The notes beneath the pieces are model-generated. The model was not told the DNA's origin. It saw only the letters and a list, made by a program, of their open reading frames with translations, and made no database searches. Below are positions 48,901 to 58,563 of a stretch of 64,000 bases of DNA, one piece after another. The position numbers and the translations under genes were made by a program. This DNA is from Amycolatopsis sp. FBCC-B4732 (GTDB taxonomy: Bacteria; Actinomycetota; Actinomycetes; Mycobacteriales; Pseudonocardiaceae), in contig NZ_CP095376.1 of the NCBI RefSeq assembly GCF_023008405.1, forward strand, positions 9,528,501 to 9,592,500, given 5' to 3'. Each line of letters opens with the position of its first letter. Within the stretch, counting starts at the first letter, position 1.

Positions 48901-49843
48901 CGGAGTGCGAACCGTCCCCGCCGGAACCCCCGTCCGGGGAATCCCCGCCGCCATGCGCACGGGTGTGGACCCCGCCCTCACCCTGGGGGATCTTGTGGAC
49001 GAACCCGCCCTCCTTCACCTTCAACCCGTCCAGCCCGCTGACCTTGCCCAGGACCTTCCCGAACACCTTCGCGATCTTCTCGAAGATGTCCACCAGCTTC
49101 GACAGCAGCGGCGAGACTTTCCGGATCGTGTCGGTCAGCTTCTTGAGCAGCTCCCCGATCTTCTTGCCCCACTTCGCGATCGCCGCCGACGCCTGCGCGA
49201 CCACCACCGGGGTGCCGAAACCGAGGGAGAAGACCTCCTCCATCACCCACGCGATCAGCTTGCCGACCAGGTCCGCGATCAGCTGCCGGACCGTCTCGCG
49301 GACGAACGACACCACCTGGCCCATGATCATCGTGACCGTGCTGATCGCCCCGGCCACTGTCGCCGCACCCGAGAGGGCATCGCTGTGCTCCGCGGCGAAC
49401 GTGCGGTACGCGTCGGCTCCCGCGCCGGTCCAGCCGGTGGTGCCGTTCTTGACCGCGTTGTCGAAATCGGTTTTGCGCTCACCCAGTGCCTTGGACACGT
49501 TGCCCCACGTGTCGGCGTAGGACTGGATGACCGGCGGGTTCCCGGCCACGGAGTCGAGCATGTCCTTCAGCGGCTGGATGTGTTCCATCAGGAACGACGC
49601 GACTGAGGACATCAGGTACCCGAACGGGTCGATCGCGGCGCCGGCTATTTCCCCGGCCAGGGAGAGCATGCCGAGGCCGCCGGAGACCCAGTCGCCGTCT
49701 TTGATGCCGTTGAAGGCGTCCATGGAGGATTCGGCGATGCCGATGCCGCCGGCCCAGCCGTAGTCGCCGTTGCCGGCGGTGAACGCGCCGGGGCCGTCCG
49801 GGTCCTGCTTCGACTCCGCGACCAGCGGGTTGCCCTCCGGCAT
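45932..49843 (-). CDS. polymorphic toxin: WXG-like N-terminus, Ser/Pro-rich linker, C-terminal nuclease
   Basis: A 1,303-residue protein. Residues 1-280 are helical, with GWTGAGADAYRTF (137-149) as a WXG100-like turn. Residues 300-540 are a Ser/Pro/Asp linker with repeated SPSHAGDSSPSPTRG units, then a Gly/Pro/His-rich stretch to about 740. A conserved module (RLIGCDASSNDFAHRLSREL... APTKPAW) follows, then two LxPNxRYEV units. Residues 1160-1303 resemble Endonuclea_NS_2: KYEIG, RGGHTADHRSGG with candidate catalytic His, MVPQ...N, NWRQMEI. No Sec signal: type VII export is inferred. It overlaps the EspC-like stop by one base and the immunity gene by 44. Confidence 0.85.
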   Translation of the reverse strand: MPEGNPLVAESKQDPDGPGAFTAGNGDYGWAGGIGIAESSMDAFNGIKDGDWVSGGLGMLSLAGEIAGAAIDPFGYLMSSVASFLMEHIQPLKDMLDSVAGNPPVIQSYADTWGNVSKALGERKTDFDNAVKNGTTGWTGAGADAYRTFAAEHSDALSGAATVAGAISTVTMIMGQVVSFVRETVRQLIADLVGKLIAWVMEEVFSLGFGTPVVVAQASAAIAKWGKKIGELLKKLTDTIRKVSPLLSKLVDIFEKIAKVFGKVLGKVSGLDGLKVKEGGFVHKIPQGEGGVHTRAHGGGDSPDGGSGGDGSHSGDGDGASGHADGDSTSSDPMNTDSSPDAGSRRSRDGSSSPDGDGAPSHAGDGSPEGSPSAARSSDDSPSRSGDSSPSHAGDSSPSPTRSPSHAGDSSPSPTRGSEPSHAGDSSPSPTRGGDGTPPHGGDNTPSRGADSSPSPTRGSDSTPSHASDNTPSRASDSSPSPTRGSDGTPSHAADNGPSPIRGSTPSHAADNGPSPTHTGSSPGSHAGTDTPSSAAPPRTDGTTSASGTAPTTPRTSDPGTVPPPRGGDGAPPQSAAPMAGGGMPPGGTPGGGGLGGGTPRTGGGGGGWTGTPGSPGAHIDAPGRPRTGADLPTSRPRTPDAPAPAARGGYGSGGHTPGTNGGTRPHGAETGGHAPGTNGANPGTRPHSTDGHTPSTDGTTHAPHDHTPTDPDATPHHHDPEPPTPDQINARHAEHTPAGSSYHADDPTIGDLPHRVPPDPHGRYTVDVHVTPDGHARIGDHHYTPEEFADILRRNPDYDGRPIRLIGCDASSNDFAHRLSRELDTDVTAPTKPAWTDSHGRVFSSDYEIGPDGRMRPRIPPDGEWNTHHPDGTTHRAGDDGFAPDSHHGDAHDVDADSAFARGKDHPDMHDLGEGWREPEFTRHEDVTLGRHERFFDPANPRHLEPNTRYEVTDPDGRFTRVYTNGETPPRITHIDADVPNTRVGNNGVEVGNPDASHLHGDVDYRVSTGEGQFEFHTDADGRPELDIDHFDPPLTPPPVERRITGYDPAHNGDGPFGATPPEDLKPNSRYEVYSKAPDGTDQWHGTFYTSGDNPPEFTHIKTWHDNERGMINPETGDQHTMHDQHAGRPDGMPVRGAKYEIGAENMHYHVDEHGNAAVSWEPDYTSPATKRVGLGPQERTGHVGLEDHPGSTVNRGGHTADHRSGGLQGRMGMVPQLYEQNHSVGNPDNWRQMEIDRQTFERGGGNHGTTRVYADAPSTGETPDRLHVMSERIHPDGTRTYNYRSFPNVPNPAPVVPPTRT

Positions 49844-50151
49844 CAGGCGCCGTCCGTGGACTTGTTCAGGTCGTCGGCGACGCCGGATTCGTACTTGTGG
49901 TACGCCGCCGCGGCTTCGCGGACCTTGCCGGACACCGCCGTCATCGCGGCCACGGCGTCCTTGAGCGCGTCGATCCCGTACTGCTCCACCGGGTCGAGCA
50001 GCATCCGGAACGGCTGGCAGAGGATGCCGTACGCGTCCGTCGGCATGCTGACCTGGTTCGCCGCGTCGACGGCCTGCTGCAACCCGTCACCGATGGCGTC
50101 GAGCTGGTGGGCGTGCGCCGTCAGGTCGGTGCTGAGTTCCACATCCGTCAT
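49843..50151 (-). CDS. EspC-like type VII secretion partner protein
   Basis: The 102-residue, mostly helical protein (LSTDLTAHAHQLDAIGDGLQQAVDAANQV ... YGIDALKDAVAAMTAVSGKVREAAAAYHKYESGVADDLNK) fits the EspC/ESX-1 secretion-associated group, including the Tyr-x-x-x-Asp near the C-terminus (YESGVADD), which matches the YxxxD/E secretion signal. GGGGGA precedes ATG 50151. Its stop overlaps the toxin start by one base (TGATG). It probably pairs with the toxin N-terminus for export. Confidence 0.8.
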   Translation of the reverse strand: MTDVELSTDLTAHAHQLDAIGDGLQQAVDAANQVSMPTDAYGILCQPFRMLLDPVEQYGIDALKDAVAAMTAVSGKVREAAAAYHKYESGVADDLNKSTDGA

Positions 50152-50161
50152 CGGTTCCCCC

Positions 50162-50722
50162 TCAGGAAAGGATCGGTCCGCCGAAGTCGTCGTCATCGTC
50201 GTTGTCCACCGGACGCCGGCGCCGCGGCGGCTGCGGCGGAGCAGGTGGCGCGGCCGGCGGCGGCGGGGTCCGCGGCGGCTGCTGCTCCTCGTTGTCCTCC
50301 GGCAGGAACCGGCGGACGCGGTCGGGCTCCGGGAACGCGGGTTCGGGCTCCGGCGGCGGCTGCGGGAAGGTGCTCTGCGCCTCGCGGACGATCTCCGCCG
50401 CGGCCTGGTCGCCGGTGCCCGTGGTCTCCGTCATCGCCTGCTGCAGCAGCTCCGGGATCCGCGCCTGCGCGCGCTGCACCAGCTGCATGACCTGTGCCGA
50501 CACCTCGGCCATCCGCTTGCCCGACGCGGTTTCGGCGATGACGAGGTTCTTCAGCAGCCCGCGCGAATCGACGGTGACCTGCACGGTGCCGTCCTTCGAC
50601 CGCTCGGTGACCGACTGGCCCTGCACGCGATCGGCCAGCGCCTGGTACCGCGCGGCGTTCTCCTCGAGCCGCTTGGTCCAGTTGTCGATCATCGCGTCGC
50701 TGGCGTCGATGCTGTCCGGCAT
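50162..50722 (-). CDS. YbaB/EbfC-like protein with Pro-rich tail
   Basis: A 186-residue protein. Residues 10-110 have the YbaB/EbfC fold: a helix (DNWTKRLEENAARYQALADRVQG), three strands (VTERSKDGTVQVTVDSRGLLKNLVI) and a long helix (KRMAEVSAQVMQLVQRAQARIPELLQQAM). The tail is Pro-rich and ends in an acidic run (DNDDDDD) followed by FGGPILS. YbaB proteins bind DNA, but in actinomycetes such genes often head ESX-substrate operons, as here with the EspC-like gene 10 bases downstream. AAGGGG precedes ATG 50722. Confidence 0.8.
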   Translation of the reverse strand: MPDSIDASDAMIDNWTKRLEENAARYQALADRVQGQSVTERSKDGTVQVTVDSRGLLKNLVIAETASGKRMAEVSAQVMQLVQRAQARIPELLQQAMTETTGTGDQAAAEIVREAQSTFPQPPPEPEPAFPEPDRVRRFLPEDNEEQQPPRTPPPPAAPPAPPQPPRRRRPVDNDDDDDFGGPILS

Positions 50723-50802
50723 CCCGGCCCCTTCTCTCTGCTCCACCAAACTGACGGATCCGGGCCGCCCGCGGTTCCCCGACGTGTCCCTCAAACGCGC
50801 CA

Positions 50803-50844
50803 AAGGCCACCATAGGGGACCCGGAGGTCCCCCACGGTGGCCTT
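50803..50844 (-). terminator. terminator downstream of hpd
   Basis: Nested stems AAGGCCACC/GGTGGCCTT and GGGGACC/GGTCCCC enclose a CGGA loop 12 bases after the hpd stop. On the minus strand TTTGG follows, giving a fair intrinsic terminator that isolates the toxin operon from hpd. Confidence 0.75.
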
Positions 50845-50856
50845 GGCCGAGATGTG

Positions 50857-52639
<1,783 letters not shown>

Positions 52640-52647
52640 CCCAAGCT

Positions 52648-52702
52648 GCACTTTCACGTGAAAGTGCCCACCTGGGGGCCGCACTTTCACGTGAAAGTGC
52701 GG
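52648..52702. repeat. two copies of the palindrome GCACTTTCACGTGAAAGTGC
   Basis: The 20-bp palindrome occurs perfectly at 52648-52667 and 52681-52700, 33 bp apart; the second copy extends to 12-bp arms. They fill the gap between the convergent stops of the AsnC and MBL-fold genes, so they can act as a transcription end for both strands or as protein binding sites. Confidence 0.8.
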
Positions 52703-52705
52703 CTC

Positions 52706-53518
52706 TCAGGCTTCGCCGGCCACGTGGGCCAGGTAGCGGCGGGCCGAGCGCTGGACCACCTCGGAGCCGTCGGTGCGGACGATCGCGTCCCACCAGGCCC
52801 CGTAGATCGCCTCGAACCGGTATCCCGCCAGCAGTTCCGCCGCGCGGCGCACGACGTGCGGGCGCTCCGGGATCAGGTTCGGGTAGCTGTACATGAACCC
52901 GACGTGCGTCCGGTCCGGGATCACCTGCACGATGTCGCCGGACAGCAGCGCGCCCTGCCCGTCCTCGCCGTCCGGCCAGTGCAGCACGGTGCCGCCGGTG
53001 AAGTGCACGCCGAGGTTGATCAGGCGCAGGTCGTCGGCGACGTCGAGGGTCGTGCCGGACCACAGCTTCACCGCCGGGTCGGGCCTGCCGATCCACTCCT
53101 GGTCGCCTTCGTGGAGGTAGATCGGGACGTCGAACGCGTGCGCCCACTCCACCATCGTCGTGTAGTAGTGCGGGTGGCTGATCGCGATGCCGGTGATCCC
53201 GCCGAGGTCGCGGACCTGCGCCACCAGCGCGTCGTCGAGGTACGCCGCGCAGTCCCAGAGGAAGTTGCCCGAGCGCGCCCGCACCAGCAGCGCGCGTTCG
53301 CCGATCGCGAAGCCGGGGTTCGAGCCGACGCCGATGATGCCGCGGCCCTGCTCTTCGATCCGCGGCGTGTACGTGCCGCTCGAACGCAGGGCGGCGAGGT
53401 TCGTCCACTGCTGCCCGGACTGCGGGACGTACTGGCGTTCGTCCTCGCAGACCGGGCAGTCGTCACGGGCGGCGGCGTACTGCATGCCGCACGCCAGGCA
53501 GATCGGTTCGGTGCTCAC
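52706..53518 (-). CDS. MBL-fold metallohydrolase with N-terminal zinc ribbon
   Basis: A 270-residue protein. Residues 7-27 form a zinc-ribbon-like pair (CLACGMQ, CPVCEDE). The remainder is a metallo-beta-lactamase fold: GFAIGERALLVRARSGNFLWDC, ISHPHYYTTMVEWA (variant of HxHxDH), LHEGDQEWIG, HFTGGTVLHWP, LLSGDIVQVIPDR. The changed metal motif (HPHYYTT) makes hydrolase activity less certain. It starts at GTG 53518; its ribosome binding site GGGAGGA lies in the 3' arm of the hairpin after greA. Substrate unknown. Confidence 0.85.
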   Translation of the reverse strand: MSTEPICLACGMQYAAARDDCPVCEDERQYVPQSGQQWTNLAALRSSGTYTPRIEEQGRGIIGVGSNPGFAIGERALLVRARSGNFLWDCAAYLDDALVAQVRDLGGITGIAISHPHYYTTMVEWAHAFDVPIYLHEGDQEWIGRPDPAVKLWSGTTLDVADDLRLINLGVHFTGGTVLHWPDGEDGQGALLSGDIVQVIPDRTHVGFMYSYPNLIPERPHVVRRAAELLAGYRFEAIYGAWWDAIVRTDGSEVVQRSARRYLAHVAGEA

Positions 53519-53524
53519 AGCGAA

Positions 53525-53554
53525 GTCCTCCCAGAACGTGAATCCTGGGAGGAC
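53525..53554 (-). terminator. hairpin between greA and the MBL-fold gene, containing the latter's ribosome binding site
   Basis: GTCCTCCCAG and CTGGGAGGAC form a perfect 10-bp stem with a 10-base loop. It lies 13 bases after the greA stop and its 3' arm holds the GGGAGGA site seven bases before GTG 53518. It may end greA transcription, limit translation of the downstream gene, or both. Confidence 0.6.
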
Positions 53555-53567
53555 ACGCTAGCGGCGC

Positions 53568-54062
53568 CTACTTGGTGTCGGTGTAGGGAACCGCCTTGAC
53601 GAGGGTGACCTTCTGCAGCTTGCCGTTGGGCAGCTCGTACTCGCGGGACTCGCCCTCCTTGGCGCCGAGCAGGGCCTTGCCCAGCGGCGACTCCGGGGAG
53701 TAGACGTCGAGTTCGCCCTCGGCGCCCTCTTCGCGGGTGGCGAGGAGGAACTTCTCGTCCTCGTCGTCGCCCTCGTAGCGGACGGTGAGGACCTTGCCCG
53801 GGCCGGCGGTGCCGTCGTTCGCGGGCGCCTCGCCGACCTTGGCCGAGCGCAGCAGCTCCTGCAGGTGCCGGATGCGCGCCTCGGCCTGGCCCTGTTCTTC
53901 ACGGGCGGCGTGGTAGCCGCCGTTCTCCTTGAGGTCGCCTTCTTCGCGGCTGTCGTTGATGCGCGCGGCGATGACCGGACGATTCTCGATCATTTCGTCG
54001 AGCTCGTGCTTGAGCCGGTCGTAGGCATCCTGGGTGAGCCAGGTCACCTTGGTGTCGCTCAC
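53568..54062 (-). CDS. greA: transcription elongation factor GreA
   Basis: The 164-residue protein has the GreA layout: N-terminal coiled coil ([49 protein letters not shown]) with the acidic tip residues Asp/Glu in EEGDLKENG, and a C-terminal FKBP-like domain ([40 protein letters not shown]). It binds RNA polymerase and stimulates cleavage of backtracked transcripts. GAGGAG abuts ATG 54071 but is nine bases from GTG 54062, so I prefer GTG 54062. Followed upstream by DUF4307 and mca as in Rv1080c-Rv1082. Confidence 0.95.
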   Translation of the reverse strand: MSDTKVTWLTQDAYDRLKHELDEMIENRPVIAARINDSREEGDLKENGGYHAAREEQGQAEARIRHLQELLRSAKVGEAPANDGTAGPGKVLTVRYEGDDEDEKFLLATREEGAEGELDVYSPESPLGKALLGAKEGESREYELPNGKLQKVTLVKAVPYTDTK

Positions 54063-54149
54063 GGTCACCATCTCCTCGTCGGGCCTGCCAGGCTTGCGTG
54101 TTCAAGCCGGCCCACACGGGCGTAGTTGCCCACGTGGCTGAGATAAAGG

Positions 54150-54175
54150 AAAAACACGGCCCGTCGTGGGCCGTG
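54150..54175 (-). terminator. Rho-independent terminator after the DUF4307 gene
   Basis: On the minus strand CACGGCCC-ACGAC-GGGCCGTG is followed directly by TTTTT. It lies about 90 bases after the DUF4307 stop and upstream of greA. Confidence 0.85.
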
Positions 54176-54266
54176 CTGAAGGGTCAGACTATCACGGCGC
54201 GACAGGTCGACGCCCGTTAATTCCGCTGGCCCTGGGCGTTGAGCGCGCGGTTCACCCCGTTGGCCG

Positions 54267-54710
54267 CTATGGGGTTGACAGATACCGTGGTATGTCGTAC
54301 GAGCAGCCGAAGACGTCCGCGGTCACCGGTTCCCCGATGCTCTTGATCGTCGTGGTCATCCTGCTGTACTTCGCGCCGGCGGGGATCAGGAGCTCCTTGC
54401 GGCCGCTCTCGGCGCCGGTCTTGTCGCGGGCGCGCACGATGCAGACGCCCGGCTTGCCGTTGTCGTCCCGCGTCACGTTGATGGTGATTTCCATCGCGTT
54501 GCCCGGTTTCTCACTGAACGCGACGCGCTCGGCGTCGATCGGCGCGGCACCGAGGTTGACGTAGGCGACCCACGTGATCACGCCGCTGACCAGCAGGGCG
54601 ATGCCCAGGAAGAGCCAGCGGCGCCAGCGTCGCGACGGCGTGGCCCGGCGTGCGCCGTACCGGCCTTCGGGCAGCGCGGGGGCTGCCGTTTTCGCCGGTC
54701 CGCTCGCCAA
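54267..54710 (-). CDS. DUF4307 membrane protein
   Basis: A 147-residue protein with a basic N-terminus, one membrane segment ([23 protein letters not shown]) and an extracytoplasmic beta-rich domain ([36 protein letters not shown] ... [20 protein letters not shown]) with two cysteines. This matches DUF4307, the homologue of Rv1081c. Start TTG 54710 is chosen because AGGAGG lies seven bases upstream; the longer frame has no such signal. It diverges from mca. Its function is unknown. Confidence 0.88.
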   Translation of the reverse strand: MASGPAKTAAPALPEGRYGARRATPSRRWRRWLFLGIALLVSGVITWVAYVNLGAAPIDAERVAFSEKPGNAMEITINVTRDDNGKPGVCIVRARDKTGAESGRKELLIPAGAKYSRMTTTIKSIGEPVTADVFGCSYDIPRYLSTP

Positions 54711-54846
54711 CGCGGGGCCTCCTGCTCGTTCTTGTCGGACCCGCGGGGACAATGGAGGGGCGGGTACGGCTTCGAGTATCCGCCCGCTGGGTGGGCGGCC
54801 CGCAGGTGGGTCGCGGAATACAGGTAGAGAAGGAGTCGTTCGCAGC

Positions 54847-55752
54847 ATGGTGGACCAGCTGACGAAGACCGCCAAGCCGCGTTTGCGCCTGATGGCCGTG
54901 CACGCGCACCCCGACGACGAGTCGAGCAAGGGCGCCGCCACGATGGCGCGCTACGCCGCCGAGGGCCACGAGGTGCTGGTCGTCACCTGCACCGGTGGCG
55001 AGGCAGGCAGCATCCTCAACCCCGCCATGGACCGCCCCGAGGTGCTGGCGAACATGTCCGAGATCCGCCGCGAGGAGATGGCCCGCGCGGCCAAGATCCT
55101 CGGGGTGAGCCAGCGCTGGCTCGGCTTCGTCGACTCGGGCCTGCCCGAGGGCGACCCGCTGCCGCCGGTGCCGGAGGGCTCGTTCGCGGTCGTGCCGCTG
55201 GAAGAGTCCACCGAGGCGCTGGTGCGCGTGATCCGGGAGTTCCGCCCGCACGTCATCACGACGTACGACGAGAACGGCGGCTACCCGCACCCCGACCACA
55301 TCCGCACCCACGAGGTGTCGATGGCGGCGTGGGACGCGGCGCCGGACCCGGACCGCTTCCCCGAGGCCGGCGGGCCGTGGCAGCCGCTGAAGCTGTACTA
55401 CGGGCACGGCTTCTCGCGCGCCCGGATGACGCTGTTCGACGAGGCGCTCAAGGCGGCCGGGCTCGAGTCGCCGTACACCGAGTGGCTGGCGAAGTGGGAC
55501 CCGAACCGGGCCGATGTCATGGAGCGGGTGACGACCCGCGTCGAGTGCGGTGAATACTTCGAGGTGCGGGACGAGGCGCTCAAGGCGCACGCCACGCAGA
55601 TCGACCCCACCAGCCGCTGGTTCGCGGTACCGCTGGAGATGCAGCGCGAGATCTGGCCGACCGAGGAGTACGAGCTGGTCAAGTCGCTGGTGGACAGCAC
55701 GTTGCCGGAGGACGACCTGTTCGCCGGCATCAAGGAGAAGGTGAGTACATGA
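54847..55752 (+). CDS. mca: mycothiol S-conjugate amidase
   Basis: The 301-residue zinc amidase has [27 protein letters not shown] (zinc ligands His, Asp/Asp), [12 protein letters not shown], and [13 protein letters not shown] with the third ligand His. Length and NPAMDRPEV distinguish Mca from MshB. It cleaves mycothiol conjugates to a mercapturic acid and GlcN-inositol in detoxification, in the cytoplasm. AAGGAG precedes ATG 54847. It overlaps the small membrane-protein gene by four bases (ATGA), as with Rv1082-Rv1083. Confidence 0.93.
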   Translation: MVDQLTKTAKPRLRLMAVHAHPDDESSKGAATMARYAAEGHEVLVVTCTGGEAGSILNPAMDRPEVLANMSEIRREEMARAAKILGVSQRWLGFVDSGLPEGDPLPPVPEGSFAVVPLEESTEALVRVIREFRPHVITTYDENGGYPHPDHIRTHEVSMAAWDAAPDPDRFPEAGGPWQPLKLYYGHGFSRARMTLFDEALKAAGLESPYTEWLAKWDPNRADVMERVTTRVECGEYFEVRDEALKAHATQIDPTSRWFAVPLEMQREIWPTEEYELVKSLVDSTLPEDDLFAGIKEKVST

Positions 55753-56072
55753 GTCTGACGCTGCCGGCCGGCGTGGCGCTTCCGGTGACCGCGTCGGCCC
55801 TGGTCCTGACGCAGCAGCCGGGCAACGGCGACAACGGCGGGCAGGGGGAGGACTTCGGCAAGTCCTCCCCGGTCGGCTTCCTGGTGCTGATCCTGTTCCT
55901 CGTGGCGGTGGCCTTCCTGGTCCGCTCGATGACGAAGCACCTGAAGCGCGTCCCGGCGAGCTTCGACGACCCGCCCGCCGCGGCCGCGCCGGAGCAGCCC
56001 GAGGTCAAGCCGGAGCAGCCGGAAGTGGCCGAGAAGCCCGTGAAGGACTCCTCGGCCACCAAGGCCGACTAG
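55749..56072 (+). CDS. small membrane protein encoded with mca
   Basis: The 107-residue protein has a weak N-terminal hydrophobic region, one clear membrane segment ([22 protein letters not shown]) and a charged Pro/Glu/Lys-rich tail ([18 protein letters not shown]). It corresponds by position and build to Rv1083. The ATGA overlap with mca shows co-translation. Function unknown. It ends one base before the convergent pnkp stop. Confidence 0.8.
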   Translation: MSLTLPAGVALPVTASALVLTQQPGNGDNGGQGEDFGKSSPVGFLVLILFLVAVAFLVRSMTKHLKRVPASFDDPPAAAAPEQPEVKPEQPEVAEKPVKDSSATKAD

Positions 56073-56073
56073 C

Positions 56074-58563
56074 TCAGAGCCGCGGGTCCACCGGGTCCGA
56101 CTCCAGGGCGAGCACCGCGAACACGCATTCGTGGACTCGCCAGAGCGGCTCGCCCCGGGCGACGCGCTCCAGCGCCTCCAGGCCGAGCGCGTACTCGCGC
56201 AGCGCCAGCGTCCGCTTCCGGTTCAGCCCGCGCTTGCGCAGCCGGTCCAGGTTCGCCGGCAGCGTGTAGTCCGGCCCGTAGACGATCCGCAGGTACTCCC
56301 GCCCGCGCACCTTGACGCCGGGCTGGGCCAGCCCGCGCGAGCCCCGCGTGAGGTTCGCCGCGGGCTTCACGACCATCCCCTCGCCGCCGTCGGCGGTCAG
56401 CTCCGCCCACCACGAGACGCCCCGGGCCACCGACGTTTCGTCCAGCAGGTCGACCTCGAGCGTCCGGGTCGGCTGGAACCGCGGCCCGGCCAGCTTCGCC
56501 AGCCTGGACAGGTGCCAGGCGTGCGGCCGGTCGTGGTAGGCCGCCCCTTCGGACGCCAGCAGCTGGAACGGCGCCAGCCGGACGCCGTCCAGCCCCGAAG
56601 TCGGCCAGCAGTAGCGCCGGTACGCCGTCCGGTAGGCGTCCACTGTGGACGACCGCGAAGCCGTCCGCGCCAGCAGCTCCGAGACGTCGATGCCGCGCGC
56701 GGCCGCCGTCGTCAACGCGGACACCGCCGCCGGCAGCACCGCCTGGGCGGCCGCGCCGACCGACGCGTACTGGTCCGTGATCAGCGAACCCGCCTTCGCG
56801 CTCCACGGCAGCAGTTCGGCGTCGAGCAGCAGCCAGTCCGACTCCAGCTCGTCGAACAGCCCGGCCGCCGCCGAGCGCACGTCGTCCAGCAGCGAAGCGT
56901 TCTGTCCGGCCGAGAAGAACGGCCGCCCGGTCCGCGTGTACACCGCGCCGCCGCCCTCGATGCCGAACCGCCGGGCCCCGGCGTCCTCGCGGCAGACGAG
57001 CACGACGGCCCGCGAACCCATGTGCTTCTCCTGACACAGCACGGTTTGCACCCCGGCCCCGCGGTACTCGGCGAAGGCCTCCTCGGGGTGCTCCAGGTAG
57101 TCCTCCCGTGACGACGTCGAGCAGGGCGCCATCGTCGGCGGCAGGTACGCGAGCCACCGCGGGTCGACCGCGAACCGGCTCATCACCTCCAGCGCCGCCG
57201 CCGACTGCTCCGCGGAGACGCCGACCCGGCCGTGGTGCGCGGTCTGCACGATCCGCTTCCCGGTGACGTCGGTCAGCTCCAGCACCGCCGGCTCGCGCCC
57301 GCCCACCGGCCGCGAAGCGTCGAGCGGACGCGCGGGCTCGTACCAGACCTGGTGCGCCTTCACCGAGACGACCTGCCGCTCCGGGTAGCGCAGCGCGGTC
57401 AGCTTCCCGCCGAAGACGCACCCGGTGTCGAGGCACATCGTGTTGTTGACCCACTCCGGCTCGAGCGTCGGCGTGTGCCCGTAGAGCACCATCGCGGACC
57501 CGCGGTAGTCGCGTGCCCACGGCAGCCGCACCGGCAGGCCGTACTCGTCGGTCTCGCCGGTCGTGTCGCCGTAGAGCGCCATGCTGCGCACCCGGCCGGA
57601 CGCGCGTCCGTGGTAGCGCTCGGGCAGTCCGGCGTGCGCGACGACCAGGTCGCCGCCGTCGAGGACGTAGTGCGCGATCAGGCCGTCGCAGAACTCGTGC
57701 GCCTGCCGCCGGAACTCCTCGCTCTGCGCGCCGAGCTGCTCGAGCGACTCCGCGAGCCCGTGCGCGGCGTTGACCTTCCGCCCGTGCAGCGCGCGCACCA
57801 GCTTCTGCTCGTGGTTCCCGCAGACGACCAGCGCGGTCCCGGCCGCGGCCATCCCCATCACGCGCCTCAGCACGCCCGGGGTGTCCGGGCCGCGGTCGAC
57901 GAGGTCGCCGACGAACACCGCGGTCCGCCCGTCCGGGTGCGCGCCGTCGACGTACCCGAGCTCGGCCAGCAGCTCCTCGAGCTCGGCCGCGCAGCCGTGG
58001 ACGTCGCCGATCACGTCGAACGGCCCGGTCAGCTCGCGCTTGTCGTTGCGCAGCGGCTCGACGGCGAGCTCCGCCCCGGCCACTTCGGCTTCGGACCGCA
58101 GCACGTGTACGCGCCGGAACCCCTCGCGCTCCAGCGACTTCAGCGACCGCTGCAGCTCGCCGCGCTGCCGCCGGATCACGTGGTCGCCGAATTCGCGGTC
58201 GGGCCGCGACGCGTTGCGCGCGACGCAGACGCCGAGCGGCAAGTCGAGCACGATCGCCACGGGCAGCACGTCGTGCTCCTTCGCGAGCTTCACCAGGCTC
58301 GCCCGCGAAGCGCGCTGGACGTTCGTCGCGTCGATGACGGTCGTGCGCCCGGCCGCGAGCCGCTTGCCCGCGACGTAGTGCAGCGCGTCGAAGGCGTCGG
58401 GGGACGCGGCCTGGTCGTTCTCGTCGTCGGCGACGAGCCCGCGGAAGAAGTCGCTGGAGAGCACCTGCGTCGGCGCGAAGTGCGTGCGCGCGAACGTCGA
58501 CTTGCCGGAACCGGAAGCGCCGACGAGCACGACGAGCGCCATGTCGGGGACGGTCAGCTTCAC
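56074..58563 (-). CDS. pnkp: polynucleotide kinase-phosphatase (bacterial RNA repair)
   Basis: The 829-residue protein has three catalytic domains. N-terminal kinase: GASGSGKST P-loop (about 15-23). Central metallophosphatase: DVIGDVHGCAAELEEL, FVGDLVDRGPDTPGVL, CGNHEQKLVRAL, YGHTPT. C-terminal adenylyltransferase/ligase: EKHMGSRAV with the candidate nucleotidyl Lys (KxxGSR), and VKPAANL later. This is the bacterial Pnkp layout, which heals broken RNA ends and, with Hen1, seals and methylates them. GTG 58563 overlaps the hen1 stop by four bases. Confidence 0.95.
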   Translation of the reverse strand: MKLTVPDMALVVLVGASGSGKSTFARTHFAPTQVLSSDFFRGLVADDENDQAASPDAFDALHYVAGKRLAAGRTTVIDATNVQRASRASLVKLAKEHDVLPVAIVLDLPLGVCVARNASRPDREFGDHVIRRQRGELQRSLKSLEREGFRRVHVLRSEAEVAGAELAVEPLRNDKRELTGPFDVIGDVHGCAAELEELLAELGYVDGAHPDGRTAVFVGDLVDRGPDTPGVLRRVMGMAAAGTALVVCGNHEQKLVRALHGRKVNAAHGLAESLEQLGAQSEEFRRQAHEFCDGLIAHYVLDGGDLVVAHAGLPERYHGRASGRVRSMALYGDTTGETDEYGLPVRLPWARDYRGSAMVLYGHTPTLEPEWVNNTMCLDTGCVFGGKLTALRYPERQVVSVKAHQVWYEPARPLDASRPVGGREPAVLELTDVTGKRIVQTAHHGRVGVSAEQSAAALEVMSRFAVDPRWLAYLPPTMAPCSTSSREDYLEHPEEAFAEYRGAGVQTVLCQEKHMGSRAVVLVCREDAGARRFGIEGGGAVYTRTGRPFFSAGQNASLLDDVRSAAAGLFDELESDWLLLDAELLPWSAKAGSLITDQYASVGAAAQAVLPAAVSALTTAAARGIDVSELLARTASRSSTVDAYRTAYRRYCWPTSGLDGVRLAPFQLLASEGAAYHDRPHAWHLSRLAKLAGPRFQPTRTLEVDLLDETSVARGVSWWAELTADGGEGMVVKPAANLTRGSRGLAQPGVKVRGREYLRIVYGPDYTLPANLDRLRKRGLNRKRTLALREYALGLEALERVARGEPLWRVHECVFAVLALESDPVDPRL

